A DNA stretch of 64,000 nucleotides from assembly GCA_036510655.1 (NCBI GenBank), contig DATCDQ010000009.1, positions 1 to 64,000 on the forward strand, written 5' to 3'. The stretch comes from Rathayibacter_A sp036510655 (GTDB lineage Bacteria > Actinomycetota > Actinomycetes > Actinomycetales > Microbacteriaceae). A program made the position numbers and the translations under genes. Of this stretch, positions 31,541-40,775 are shown piece after piece (position 1 is the stretch's first letter; each line of letters begins with the position of its first letter). The notes under the pieces were generated by a model, which did not search any database, was not told the DNA's origin, and saw only the letters and a list, made by a program, of their open reading frames with translations.

Positions 31541-33261
31541 GTGCGCACGGTCTCTCCGGTGCGCAGCATCCGCCGACGGTGCAGCGCACGTTCACCCGAT
31601 ATGCCGACGGCCAGTGGCACCGACTGCACCCGGCGACGCCGTTGCTTCGCGGTGGAATCGCCCTGATCGCCGTGCTCGGCGTGATCATCGCAAACCTGCG
31701 CGAGCGCCTGATCGACTTCTTCTTCCACACCCCGAGTTACAGCGGCGATCCGATCGATCAGATCTACAACCGCGGGCTCACCGGCTGGGCGCTGCTCATC
31801 GTCGCGCTCGTGCTTCTGCTTGCCATCGGCGGCTTTTACCTGTCCTGGCGGATGCACACCTTCCGCATCGGCGACGAGGCCGTCGAGGTGCGCAGCGGCA
31901 TCCTCTCGCGCTCGCACCGCAAGGCGCGTCTGGACCGCATTCAGGGCATCGACCTGCACCGACCGGTGTTCGCGCGGATATTCGGGGCAGCCAAGCTGGA
32001 AATCGTGGTCGCCGGGCACGACGCGAACGTGCACCTGGCGTACCTGAGCTCAGCACTCGCCGAAGACCTGCGTCGCGACATCCTGCGGCTCGCCTCCGGC
32101 GTGCGCGCCCAAGAAGACCGGGAAACGACCCAACAACACGGAACGCCCGGGGCGCAGGATTTGACTGCGGCGGCTGCGCACCGAACGGTGACCGGCATCC
32201 TGACCGATCGCGTGGGGGAGTTCATCAGCCCAGCCGATCTGAATCCGGATGCCGCACCACCGGCATCCGTCGTCAACATGCACCCGGGGCGGCTGGCCGG
32301 TTCGCTGTTGCTGAGCGGGTTCACCGTGTTCGTGCTTATCGTCGCTGCCGCTGTGACCGCGGGGGTGCTGACCGGCCGCTACTGGATCCTGTTCGTCATC
32401 CTTCCCGGCATGCTTGGAACGCTCGGCTACTATGTCCGTCGTTTCGGCAAGGCGCTGCGGTATTCGATCTCCGGCACCTCGGACGGCGTGCGGATCGGCT
32501 TTGGCCTCTTCGCGACGAGCAGCGAGACGCTGCCGCCCGGTCGCATTCACGCGGTCGAAGTGCTGCAGCCGGTGCTGTGGCGGCCCTTCGGCTGGTGGCA
32601 GATCCGCATCAACACGGCCGGGCGTTCACACCAACGCGGCGCGGGGGAGTCGCAAAGCACGACCCTGCCGGTCGGCAGTGTGCGTGACGTTCAGCGGGTA
32701 CTCCCACTCTTGCTGCCCGGACTCGACGACGCCCAGCGCAGCGCGATCGCGATGGCAGGGATGGATCGCCGTGCCGAGCAGAGCATGTTTGCGGATGCTC
32801 CGCGCAGAGCCCGGTGGCTGCGGCCCGTCTCGTGGCGACGCACGGGCTACACCATCGTCGACGGTGTCGTCGTCTTGAGGCACGGAGTGATCGGGCGTCG
32901 CATCGTCTTCGTGCCGCTCGCCCGACTGCAGAGCGTCGAGATCGAACAGGGTCCGGTGCGCCGCTGGCTCGGGTTGGCGAAGGCGCGGGTTCACACGGTC
33001 GAGGGGCACGTGCATCCGGAGTTGTCGGTGATCGCCGTAGATGCCGCACTGGTGCTGTTCGACCGAATCTCCTCCGGCGCCATCGCCTGGGCCGCCCGGG
33101 ACACCAGCCATCGCTGGAACGGCGCGTCAGCAAGCGCAGGGAATGAAACACTGAATGAAACCGTCGCGCCGGGCCTCGATACGCTCGCTGTCGCCCCATA
33201 CTCGACCAACGACGGCGCGCCTGCGACTCAGGTTGCTCGCGACCGAGAGGATTTCGCATGA
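31537..33261 (+). CDS. PH-domain membrane protein (YdbT-like)
   Basis: A protein of 574 residues with paired membrane helices near residues 40-60, 85-110 and 250-290, alternating with three bacterial PH domains. Each PH domain contains a related motif: RSHRKARLDRIQGIDLHRP, LPPGRIHAVEVLQPV and VPLARLQSVEIEQGPVRRWLGL. The start is the GTG overlapping the YdbS-like stop. The C-terminal 40 residues are low complexity. It works presumably in a membrane complex with its smaller partner. Its stop overlaps the next gene. Confidence 0.86.
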   Translation: MSAHGLSGAQHPPTVQRTFTRYADGQWHRLHPATPLLRGGIALIAVLGVIIANLRERLIDFFFHTPSYSGDPIDQIYNRGLTGWALLIVALVLLLAIGGFYLSWRMHTFRIGDEAVEVRSGILSRSHRKARLDRIQGIDLHRPVFARIFGAAKLEIVVAGHDANVHLAYLSSALAEDLRRDILRLASGVRAQEDRETTQQHGTPGAQDLTAAAAHRTVTGILTDRVGEFISPADLNPDAAPPASVVNMHPGRLAGSLLLSGFTVFVLIVAAAVTAGVLTGRYWILFVILPGMLGTLGYYVRRFGKALRYSISGTSDGVRIGFGLFATSSETLPPGRIHAVEVLQPVLWRPFGWWQIRINTAGRSHQRGAGESQSTTLPVGSVRDVQRVLPLLLPGLDDAQRSAIAMAGMDRRAEQSMFADAPRRARWLRPVSWRRTGYTIVDGVVVLRHGVIGRRIVFVPLARLQSVEIEQGPVRRWLGLAKARVHTVEGHVHPELSVIAVDAALVLFDRISSGAIAWAARDTSHRWNGASASAGNETLNETVAPGLDTLAVAPYSTNDGAPATQVARDREDFA

Positions 33262-33980
33262 GCGCCCAGAGGTCTGGGAGACTCGGTGTCGGTATCGTCG
33301 GAGCAGGCAAGGTCGGCCCGATTTTGGGCGCGGCGCTCGCCGGTGCGGGCCACGCGATCGTCGGCATCTCAGCTGTCTCAGAGGCAAGCCGGGAGCACGC
33401 GGAGACGATCTTGCCGGGCGTGCCGATCCTCGACGTTCCCGTCGTGGTCGAGCGCAGTGAACTCGTGCTGCTGGCCGTGCCGGAATCCGAGCTTGCCCAG
33501 CTCGTGGCTGGGCTCGCGGCGATCGGCGCTTGGCAGCCGGGTCAACTCGTGGTGCACACTGCAGCCCGCTACGGCGTCGGAGTACTCGCGCCCGCACTGG
33601 CTGCCGGAGCCATTCCGCTTGCTATCCACCCGGCAATGTCATTCACCGGAACCAGCATCGACCTCGCGCGCATCGCCGAGAGCTCGTTCGCGGTGACTGC
33701 GCCGGCCCCGGTGCAACCGATCGGGCAGGCACTCGTGGTCGAAATGGGCGGGGAGCCGGTGCTTGTCGCAGAAGAGGACCGGGCCGCCTACGCGGAGGCG
33801 ATCGCAACGGCGACAACGTTCTCGCAGGCGATCGTGGGTCAGGCTGCCGACATCCTGATCGGAATCGGTCTGGAGAATCCCGGAAGCTTCCTCGCCCCGT
33901 TGGTGCGTTCAACGGTCGATGACGCTCTGAGCCGAGCGGGCACAAGAACCCCGCCACCGACCGAAAGCGACGTGCTGTGA
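33258..33980 (+). CDS. Rossmann-fold DUF2520-like protein
   Basis: A protein of 240 residues with an N-terminal NAD(P)-binding motif VGIVGAGKVGPILGAALAGAGH and a C-terminal helical region (ESELAQLVAGL, IPLAIHPAMSFTGT). It belongs to the putative oxidoreductase group (Rossmann-like plus DUF2520) found just upstream of panC in actinobacteria. ATGA and GTGA overlaps join it to both neighbours. A role in pantothenate or a related pathway is suggested only by linkage. Confidence 0.85.
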   Translation: MSAQRSGRLGVGIVGAGKVGPILGAALAGAGHAIVGISAVSEASREHAETILPGVPILDVPVVVERSELVLLAVPESELAQLVAGLAAIGAWQPGQLVVHTAARYGVGVLAPALAAGAIPLAIHPAMSFTGTSIDLARIAESSFAVTAPAPVQPIGQALVVEMGGEPVLVAEEDRAAYAEAIATATTFSQAIVGQAADILIGIGLENPGSFLAPLVRSTVDDALSRAGTRTPPPTESDVL

Positions 33981-34927
33981 CCCCAAAGGCTGCGAGTGCA
34001 GGGGCTGTGGCCCCAGAGGCCGTGAGTGCGAGGGCTGTGACTGCGGGGTCTGTGACTGCAGACTCTGTGACTGCAGACAGCCCTATTGTGGTCGCGACGA
34101 CCATCGACGCCCTGCACGCTGCGCTGGATGGCCGGCGGCGCGACCGCAGGGTGGCCCTCGTGCCGACCTTGGGCGCATTGCACGCCGGCCACCTCAGTCT
34201 GGTTCGGCGTGCAGCACGAATCGCGGATGTCGTCGTCGTCTCGATCTTCGTCAACCCGCTGCAATTCGGACCGGGGGAAGATCTCGACCGCTACCCGCGC
34301 ACCCTGGAGACGGATGTTGCGATGCTGGCAGGGGAGGCCGACCTGGTATTCGCGCCCTCCGTTGCGCAAATGTATCCGGATGGCCCGACCGCTACCCGTG
34401 TGAGCGCGGGCGCAGTAGGCGCGCTCTATGAGGGTGTCACGCGCTCCGGCCATTTCGACGGGATGCTCACCGTCGTCGCGAAGCTGATGAACATCGTTCG
34501 ACCGCAGGTGACGGTGTTCGGGCAGAAAGACGCGCAACAGCTCTTCCTGGTCGAGCAGATGGTGCGCGACCTCAACCTGCCCACCGTGCTGGACGTCGTG
34601 CCGACGGTGCGCGAAGCAGACGGCCTGGCGCTGTCCAGCCGCAATCGGTATCTGAATGCGGGCGAGCATGCTGCGGCGCTGGTGCTGTCCGCGGCGCTGG
34701 TGGAGGCATCCGCTGCGGCTGCGGAGGGAACGGACGCTGCGTTGTCCGTGGCGCGTGCACGTGTGGCGAGCAGGCCAGCGGTTAAGCTGGACTATCTCGT
34801 GGTTGTCGACCCGGAAACGTTCTTGTCCGTCGCCGACGACTACCGCGGACAGGCAAGGATGCTGATCGCTGCGCGCGTGGGGACCACCCACTTGATCGAC
34901 AACGCCTCGCTGATGATCGGATCGTGA
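33977..34927 (+). CDS. panC: Pantothenate synthetase with repeat-rich N-terminus
   Basis: Condenses pantoate and beta-alanine with ATP. The core has LVPTLGALHAGHLSLVRRA (nucleotide-binding HAGH), IFVNPLQFGPGEDLDRYPR, GQKDAQQLFLVEQM and GLALSSRNRYLN. It has 316 residues because the first 35 are a Ala/Val/Thr/Ser run encoded by a 15-bp minisatellite (repeats of TGTGACTGC). The GTG start is set by the GTGA overlap; an internal start nearer PIVVATTIDAL would remove the run. A protein of normal activity is expected. Confidence 0.94.
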   Translation: MTPKAASAGAVAPEAVSARAVTAGSVTADSVTADSPIVVATTIDALHAALDGRRRDRRVALVPTLGALHAGHLSLVRRAARIADVVVVSIFVNPLQFGPGEDLDRYPRTLETDVAMLAGEADLVFAPSVAQMYPDGPTATRVSAGAVGALYEGVTRSGHFDGMLTVVAKLMNIVRPQVTVFGQKDAQQLFLVEQMVRDLNLPTVLDVVPTVREADGLALSSRNRYLNAGEHAAALVLSAALVEASAAAAEGTDAALSVARARVASRPAVKLDYLVVVDPETFLSVADDYRGQARMLIAARVGTTHLIDNASLMIGS

Positions 34928-34961
34928 CTGCCAGCAACCCCTCATGAAAGAAAGACCAGCC

Positions 34962-36527
34962 ATGGCCAAGCCACCCGCAGAAGCAGCCGTCGAGCCCCGC
35001 GCCGTCGTCGAGCCCCGCGTCGCTGAACGTGATGACGCCGGCCTGAGTGACGCCGAGGTCAGCGAGCAGAAGGCGGTGCGGCTGCACAAGCGCGAGCGTC
35101 TCATCGCCGCGGCTGAGAGCGCGGGGGGAGGTGCCTACCCGGTGACACTGCCGATCACGCACTCGATCCCAGCTGTGCGAGAGCGCTTCGCCGATCTGGA
35201 ATTGGATGCCACGACCGGCGTCATCGTCGGAGTCGCGGGTCGTGTCGTTCACCTTCGCAACACCGGCAAGCTCTGCTTCGCCAGCCTGCAGTCCGGCGAC
35301 GGCAGCCGCATCCAGGCGATGGTGTCTCTGGCCTCCGTCGGTGAGGAATCGCTTGCGCGCTGGAAGGAATTCGTCGACCTCGGCGATCACGTGTTCGTTT
35401 CCGGCGAGGTCATCTCAAGCCGCCGCGGCGAACTGTCCGTGATGGTGACCGAATGGCAGATCGCGGCCAAGGCGCTGCTGCCGCTACCGAACCTGCACAC
35501 GGAACTGAGCGAAGAGACCCGCGTGCGCAGCCGCTACCTCGACCTGATCGCTCGCGAGCAGGCCCGCACCAACGTGCTGAACCGCTCGAAGGCGGTCGCG
35601 AGCCTGCGCGCCACGTTCACGGCGCGCAACTTCATCGAGGTCGAGACACCGATGCTGCAGACGATGCATGGCGGGGCATCCGCGCGCCCGTTCGTTACGC
35701 ACTCGAACGCGTTCGACACCGAACTGTACTTGCGCATCGCACCAGAACTGTTCCTCAAGCGCGCGGTCGTCGGCGGCATCGAGCGGGTCTATGAGATCAA
35801 CCGCAACTTCCGCAACGAAGGCGCGGACTCAACGCACTCGCCCGAGTTCGCGATGCTCGAGGCGTATGAGGCCTACGGTGACTACAACACCATGGCCGAG
35901 CTGACCCAGACGCTGATCCAGGACGCCGCTATGGCAATCTCCGGAGGACACATGGTCACCTGGGCAGACGGCACCGAGTATGACCTCGGCGGTGAATGGG
36001 ATCGAATCTCCATGTTCGACAGCCTCTCAGCAGCCACCGACACCGAGATCAGCCCCCAGACACCACTCGAGGCGTTGAAGGCGATTGCCGATCGGGAGGG
36101 CATCGAGGTGCCGCATCCGATCCACGGCAAGTACGTCGAAGAACTCTGGGAGCACTTCGTCAAAGGCTCCCTTCAGCGCCCGACCTTCGTCATGGACTTC
36201 CCTGTCGACACAAGCCCGCTCGTGCGTGCGCACCGCTCGCTCGACGGTGCTGTGGAGAAGTGGGACCTCTACATCCGCGGCTTCGAACTGGCGACCGGAT
36301 ACTCCGAACTGGTCGACCCGGTTGTTCAGCGCGAGCGTTTCGTCGAGCAGGCGAGCCTTGCTGCGGCCGGCGATGACGAGGCGATGCGCCTCGACGAGGA
36401 ATTCCTGCGCGCGCTCGAGTTCGGCATGCCGCCGTCCGGCGGCATGGGGATGGGTATCGACCGGCTGCTGATGGCCCTGACCGGCTTGGGCATCCGCGAG
36501 ACGATTCTGTTCCCGCTTGTGAAGTAG
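34962..36527 (+). CDS. lysS: Lysyl-tRNA synthetase (class II)
   Basis: Charges tRNA-Lys. An OB-fold anticodon-binding domain (VAGRVVHLRNTGKLCFASLQ) precedes the class II core with motif 1 (ATFTARNFIEVETPMLQ), motif 2 (YEINRNFRNEGADSTHSPEF) and motif 3 (GMGMGIDRLLMALTG). It has 521 residues. The ATG at 34962 is preferred because GAAAGA stands in front; another ATG six codons upstream has no ribosome-binding site. The N-terminal 45 residues are Ala/Glu/Pro-rich. Confidence 0.96.
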   Translation: MAKPPAEAAVEPRAVVEPRVAERDDAGLSDAEVSEQKAVRLHKRERLIAAAESAGGGAYPVTLPITHSIPAVRERFADLELDATTGVIVGVAGRVVHLRNTGKLCFASLQSGDGSRIQAMVSLASVGEESLARWKEFVDLGDHVFVSGEVISSRRGELSVMVTEWQIAAKALLPLPNLHTELSEETRVRSRYLDLIAREQARTNVLNRSKAVASLRATFTARNFIEVETPMLQTMHGGASARPFVTHSNAFDTELYLRIAPELFLKRAVVGGIERVYEINRNFRNEGADSTHSPEFAMLEAYEAYGDYNTMAELTQTLIQDAAMAISGGHMVTWADGTEYDLGGEWDRISMFDSLSAATDTEISPQTPLEALKAIADREGIEVPHPIHGKYVEELWEHFVKGSLQRPTFVMDFPVDTSPLVRAHRSLDGAVEKWDLYIRGFELATGYSELVDPVVQRERFVEQASLAAAGDDEAMRLDEEFLRALEFGMPPSGGMGMGIDRLLMALTGLGIRETILFPLVK

Positions 36528-36548
36528 GCGCGGCTGTAGGGCAGCGGG

Positions 36549-37424
36549 CTAATGCTCCTGGTAGCCGCGCAAGTGCTCTTGTGTGAGCGCTTCCATCTCC
36601 TCGTCGGTCAGTTCGTCCATCACTTTCGCCTCGCCGCGGTCGACGCGAATCCAGCGCATGAACAAGATGATCAGCACCGGAACATCCGCGATCTCGGCGA
36701 TGAACCAGAGGAAATCGCCGGATAGATGCTGGTCATGCAGCGGGTTCGGGAACCACGACGGCATACCGGTCGCCACCGTGCGTGCACCGTCGAGCACCGC
36801 ATCGTTCAGGCGCAGGAGAATGCCGGGGATGGCATCCATCACCAGCTCGACGAAAGCGAACAGAAACTCGACCGTGATGAACAGGCTGGTGCGCACCACG
36901 TGCTGCCCGATGATGGGCAGCACCATGATCAGTCCGACGAGCGGAACGAGCACGCTGATTAGAGCCTCGGCGAACGGGCTCTCGCGCAGCACCAGCGCGT
37001 ACGGGGTGAGAAAGATCAGGAACGCAGCCAACGCGAGGAAGCCCGCGAACATCGCATTGCCGAGCAGCTTGAACGGCCAGGAATTCAAAACACGGTCGAA
37101 GATGCGCTGGGATCGCCCACCCAGCGCAGTGTGCGCCAGATCGGCCGGCTGACCGAGCGCGATCAACCCGGGCACGGCGAACAGCAGCAGCGCGATCCGG
37201 GTCGTGAACGCCCAGCGCAACTCTGTGCTGTATGCGCCGAGAAACCCGAACGACACCCATGCGTATGACCCGAGCCCCAGGCCGAAGAACGCCAGGGTGC
37301 GCAGCAACGGCCAGTGTGTGCCTTTACGTCGCACCACCACGAGCCCCGTGATGTATGCAGCGGCGAGGATCGCGATGAGCGTAAGGGCGACGGGCTCGAG
37401 CTGAAAGGTGGTGAGAAAGGTCAA
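36549..37424 (-). CDS. Cytochrome c oxidase assembly protein (CtaG/caa3 type)
   Basis: A protein of 291 residues with about seven membrane helices, a match to the Caa3_CtaG family needed for copper insertion or assembly of cytochrome oxidase. The family-typical HVVRTSLFITVEFLFAFVEL and LHDQHLSGDFLWFIAEIADVPVLIILFMRW segments are intact. It is convergent with lysS and separated from it by 21 bases. The C-terminal tail is acidic. Confidence 0.85.
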   Translation of the reverse strand: MTFLTTFQLEPVALTLIAILAAAYITGLVVVRRKGTHWPLLRTLAFFGLGLGSYAWVSFGFLGAYSTELRWAFTTRIALLLFAVPGLIALGQPADLAHTALGGRSQRIFDRVLNSWPFKLLGNAMFAGFLALAAFLIFLTPYALVLRESPFAEALISVLVPLVGLIMVLPIIGQHVVRTSLFITVEFLFAFVELVMDAIPGILLRLNDAVLDGARTVATGMPSWFPNPLHDQHLSGDFLWFIAEIADVPVLIILFMRWIRVDRGEAKVMDELTDEEMEALTQEHLRGYQEH

Positions 37425-37585
37425 GACGGGTGGCGTGGTGGTACTCCGTTCGTGATCCGGTTGCCGTCATGCGTCGGCGTCGGCCAGGTCATTATCCCGC
37501 GGCGGGCAGTGAGCACGGTGTGATCTGAGCCGAATCCATAGTCTGCGCGTTGTGCCAGGCTCTGCCTCCCACTGTGCTGTCACTC

Positions 37586-38048
37586 TCACTCGGATCGCGT
37601 GCCCGCGGTCAGCCCCATGCTGCGCGGCGCAAGCTCCGACTGCACGACGAGCGCGGCTCCGCCAACCGCAGCGGATCGCTTCGGCCAGGTTCGAGCGCAG
37701 GGGCACGCTGTTCCAGGAATTCAGCTGTGGGGGTCCGAGGATCGCCCCGCTGAGATTGACAACGACATAGGTGATCGACTCGCTGCCGAGTTGCACTCCC
37801 ACCGCAAAACGCGACCGCCGGTTGATATCGAGCAGAACAGGCGGTTTGCCGCCGGTCGATTCGCCCCTGCCGGCAACGGCAACGAGTCCTTCGTCGATCA
37901 GTTGGCGCACGACGGTCGACATCGTTGCTTGGGTTAAACCAGTGGCATCGGCCAATTCGACGCGACTGATCGGCCCGCGAGATCGGATCAGGTCGAGGGC
38001 CAGAGCACGACTCGTGCCGTTGGCGAGCGAGACGCGTCGACTGCTCAC
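37586..38048 (-). pseudogene. ROK-family regulator with internal deletion
   Basis: The first part encodes an intact helix-turn-helix (LALDLIRSRGPISRVELADATGLTQATMSTVV) and the first strands of the ROK sugar-kinase-like domain (FAVGVQLGSESITYVVVNLSG). The middle of the domain, including the ATP and zinc motifs, is absent. In the +1 frame near 37690 the typical ROK C-terminus appears (VGGAALVVQSELAPRSMGL) and stops at 37586. About 200 codons were therefore lost and the two ends joined out of frame. The unshifted frame runs to 37467 as nonsense. The regulator is probably dead. Confidence 0.75.
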
Positions 38049-38156
38049 GCGATCACCCCTTCACCTGGTTTGACGGTGAGTGCCAGGCACCGCAGTTCAT
38101 CGCGCGAGGCACGACCGCACCTGCCGCGTGAGCGAACAGCGTATCCTTGAAGCACT

Positions 38157-38330
38157 ATGAACGACGTCTGGAGCGGCATCATCTGGGCCCTCGCGCCCAC
38201 GGTGCTGGTGGGGCTCATCTTCTGGGTGGTGATGCGCGCGATTGTTCGCGCCGACCGCACGGAACGCAAGGCTTATGCCAAGCTCGAGGCTGCTGAGCGC
38301 GCGAGGCGCGGGCTCCCGCAGAAGTTCTAG
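38157..38330 (+). CDS. Small membrane protein, 57 residues
   Basis: ATG to TAG frame of 57 codons: one hydrophobic helix (SGIIWALAPTVLVGLIFWVV, residues 6-25) followed by a strongly basic amphipathic segment ending ARRGLPQKF. Codon use matches its neighbours. It lies 66 bases before cls on the same strand and may be cotranscribed with it. Its helix plus basic tail suggests binding to a membrane surface or partner protein; the function is unknown. Confidence 0.7.
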   Translation: MNDVWSGIIWALAPTVLVGLIFWVVMRAIVRADRTERKAYAKLEAAERARRGLPQKF

Positions 38331-38395
38331 CTTTCAGATAGCGTTGGCCCAGCGCGTGTCACGGCGCGTACTCGCTCTGACGCGAAGGAAACCAG

Positions 38396-39877
38396 ATGGA
38401 TGCGGCCACCTGGACGACAATCATCGTCGTTCTTGCGTTCCTCGTCGATTTCATTATCCGCGTGATCTCGATCATTGTGGTTCCACGCAACCGGCGCCCG
38501 ACATCCGCGACAGCTTGGTTGCTCGCGATCTTTTTCATTCCGTATATCGGCGTGCTGTTCTTCCTGCTGATCGGCAGTTACAAACTGCCCAAACGGCGCC
38601 GGGAGCGGCAGCAACAGGTCGACGAATTCATCCTGGACAGCACGGAGGGTATGGAGCGGGTCCGGCATGATGAGCCGTGGCCGCCGTGGTTTGAATCCGT
38701 CGTCACCCTGAACCGCAACCTGGGGTCGATGCCCCTCGTCGGTGACAACATGGCGGTGCTGATCTCCGACTATCAGGCGTCGCTCGACGCGATGACCGAG
38801 GCCATTGGTCAGGCAAAACTGTTCGTGCACGTGGAGTTCTACATCCTCACCTGCGATCAGACCACCGCGCCGTTCTTTGACGCGCTCGAGGCCGCGATAG
38901 CGCGCGGCGTCACCGTGCACGTGCTGCTGGATCACGTCGCATCATTGCGCACCCGCGATTACAAGCACACCCTCAAACGGCTCACCGCGATGGGGGCGCA
39001 CTGGCAATTGATGCTACCGGTGCAGCCGTTCAAGGGCCGCTATCAGCGGCCGGACCTGCGCAACCATCGCAAGCTGCTCGTGGTCGACGCCGTCGTCGGT
39101 TTCATGGGGTCGCAGAACGTCATCGACCGCAGCTACAACAAGAAGTCGAACATCCGGCGCGGACTGAAATGGCAGGAACTCGTTGCGCGCGTCGAGGGCC
39201 CCGTCGCAGCCGGCTTGAATGCCATCTTCATCACGGACTGGTTCATTGAGACTGACGAATTCCTCAACCGTGAACGCTTGGATATCGAGACGCTGGAGGC
39301 CATTCTGCCGTCCGGTGTGAATCGGCCGCTGGATTGCCAGCTCGTGCCCAGCGGGCCCGGGTTCGTCGGTGAGAACAACCTCAAACTGTTCCTCGCGCTG
39401 TTGTACGCCGCGCAGGAGCGGATCATCATCACAAGCCCATACTTCGTTCCGGATGAGGCGATGCTCGTGGCGTTGACCACGGCAACGCAGCGAGGTGTAC
39501 ACGTCGAGTTGTTCGTCTCGGAGATCGGCGACCAGGCACTCGTCTATCACGCCCAGAGGTCGTACTACGAACAATTGCTGCGGACAGGAGTCACCATCTG
39601 GCGCTACAAGGCGCCGTACATCCTGCACAGTAAGCACTTCACAATCGATGACGATGTCGCGGTGATCGGCTCGAGCAACATGGACATGCGCTCGTTCATG
39701 CTGAACATGGAGATCTCACTCATGGTGCGCGGTGCGTCGTTCGTGCGCGACATGCGGGCGATCGAGCAGGACTACCGCGACAACAGCACGGTGCTCACGT
39801 TGGAGGAGTGGCTGAAGCAGCCCCTGTTTGCAACCGTGCTCGACAACCTCTCCCGGTTGACGTCCGCGCTGCAGTAG
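38396..39877 (+). CDS. cls: Cardiolipin synthase
   Basis: A protein of 493 residues: two N-terminal helices (about 8-30 and 38-60, the PLDNc region), then two PLD domains with HKD motifs HRKLLVVDAVVGFMGSQN (near 223) and HSKHFTIDDDVAVIGSSN (near 410). It condenses phosphatidylglycerol (or CDP-diacylglycerol) into cardiolipin at the membrane. The ATG at 38396 follows GAAGGAAACC. This is the core-genome copy; the other PLD gene lies in the tRNA-Phe island. Confidence 0.93.
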   Translation: MDAATWTTIIVVLAFLVDFIIRVISIIVVPRNRRPTSATAWLLAIFFIPYIGVLFFLLIGSYKLPKRRRERQQQVDEFILDSTEGMERVRHDEPWPPWFESVVTLNRNLGSMPLVGDNMAVLISDYQASLDAMTEAIGQAKLFVHVEFYILTCDQTTAPFFDALEAAIARGVTVHVLLDHVASLRTRDYKHTLKRLTAMGAHWQLMLPVQPFKGRYQRPDLRNHRKLLVVDAVVGFMGSQNVIDRSYNKKSNIRRGLKWQELVARVEGPVAAGLNAIFITDWFIETDEFLNRERLDIETLEAILPSGVNRPLDCQLVPSGPGFVGENNLKLFLALLYAAQERIIITSPYFVPDEAMLVALTTATQRGVHVELFVSEIGDQALVYHAQRSYYEQLLRTGVTIWRYKAPYILHSKHFTIDDDVAVIGSSNMDMRSFMLNMEISLMVRGASFVRDMRAIEQDYRDNSTVLTLEEWLKQPLFATVLDNLSRLTSALQ

Positions 39878-39880
39878 GTG

Positions 39881-40276
39881 TCACTCGAGAAGGCGTAGTT
39901 CGCAGACGCTCTCGGCCGCCCGCACGAGTCGACGGTCTGCCGTGATCAGGGGAATGCAAAGTCGCTCGGCGAGTGCCACATAGAGTGCGTCGTAGGGGGT
40001 GATGTTGTCTCGCAGACTCCAAACCCGCGCGATAAGCGATGCATGCGGATAACGGACAACGTCGAGGCCAGCGAATCTGTCCAGCATGAGCTGTGCGTCA
40101 TCAAGCGAGTTGCGCCGCAGAAACACCAATCGCCGTACCGCGTTCACGACCTCGGGGTCGATCAAGTGGGGCGCGTGGATGTCGTGACCGTCGATCGCCG
40201 GGTGTGATGCCGCCGTCAACGTCCGGCTCGCCGTGAGCATTCTGATTATTGCGCTGCTGTCTACGACCACGCTCAC
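39881..40276 (-). CDS. vapC: PIN-domain ribonuclease toxin (VapC family)
   Basis: A protein of 131 residues with the acidic residues of a PIN nuclease: VVVDSSAIIRML (Asp6), the HLIDPEVVNAV segment (Glu), YDALYVALAERL (Asp) and ITADRRLV (Asp). The GTG start overlaps the antitoxin stop. Family members cleave tRNA or rRNA when released from the antitoxin. It sits three bases from the end of cls on the opposite strand. Confidence 0.9.
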   Translation of the reverse strand: MSVVVDSSAIIRMLTASRTLTAASHPAIDGHDIHAPHLIDPEVVNAVRRLVFLRRNSLDDAQLMLDRFAGLDVVRYPHASLIARVWSLRDNITPYDALYVALAERLCIPLITADRRLVRAAESVCELRLLE

Positions 40277-40560
40277 GCGGGCAGCTCTCCGCGTCCCTCG
40301 CGGATGATGTCAACGATTGTTTGAGTGTCGATCTTGACGACTCGTTCCGGAGCTGGCGGATGTTCTTTCAGTCGCTGACGCTTGAGCTCGTATTCCGCTT
40401 CCCCTTCTGCCCAGCGATCTTTCACGCGCTGTCTTTCGGCGATGCTGGTCAGGGTGCGCCGCAGGTACTCGGACAGTGACAGGCCCTGGTTTCGCGCGAG
40501 CGTCTTCAGCGTTTCCTGCACCGCTGGATCGAGATTGCGCACCTGCACCGTGACTCCCAT
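40273..40560 (-). CDS. vapB: VapB/FitA-like antitoxin
   Basis: A protein of 95 residues with an N-terminal ribbon-helix-helix domain (VTVQVRNLDPAVQETLKTLA, then SLSEYLRRTL) and a charged C-terminal part that would fold on the toxin. The ATG at 40560 is preceded by TATCAT six bases upstream and no Shine-Dalgarno, which points to a leaderless transcript. A perfect 12-bp inverted repeat 20 bases upstream is the expected autoregulatory operator. Confidence 0.9.
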   Translation of the reverse strand: MGVTVQVRNLDPAVQETLKTLARNQGLSLSEYLRRTLTSIAERQRVKDRWAEGEAEYELKRQRLKEHPPAPERVVKIDTQTIVDIIREGRGELPA

Positions 40561-40566
40561 AGGTTG

Positions 40567-40572
40567 ATGATA
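40567..40572 (-). promoter_or_regulatory. -10 box of vapBC (leaderless)
   Basis: TATCAT on the minus strand, six bases before the vapB ATG. The spacing predicts transcription starting at the start codon. A -35 is not obvious. Confidence 0.4.
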
Positions 40573-40579
40573 ACGCCGA

Positions 40580-40608
40580 TGCATGCAAACTCGGGTAGTT
40601 TGCATGCA
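40580..40608. promoter_or_regulatory. Operator of vapBC
   Basis: Perfect inverted repeat: TGCATGCAAACT and AGTTTGCATGCA separated by five bases. It covers the region just upstream of the -10 box of vapB, where the antitoxin-toxin complex of this family represses its own promoter. Confidence 0.75.
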
Positions 40609-40775
40609 CCGACGCATGTCCAGCCTGACGGATGCTGCAGCGCGGCCGAGGCGGGAAGCCCAGATCCGTGCACAACTCACGCGCTGCCCCGCCTGTTGAG
40701 GCCGAGCCTCTGGGCCCCGGCGTATCGGCAAGACGTACCGCGCCCGATTCAGCGCCGGGGTTTCAGCGCGGGGCT

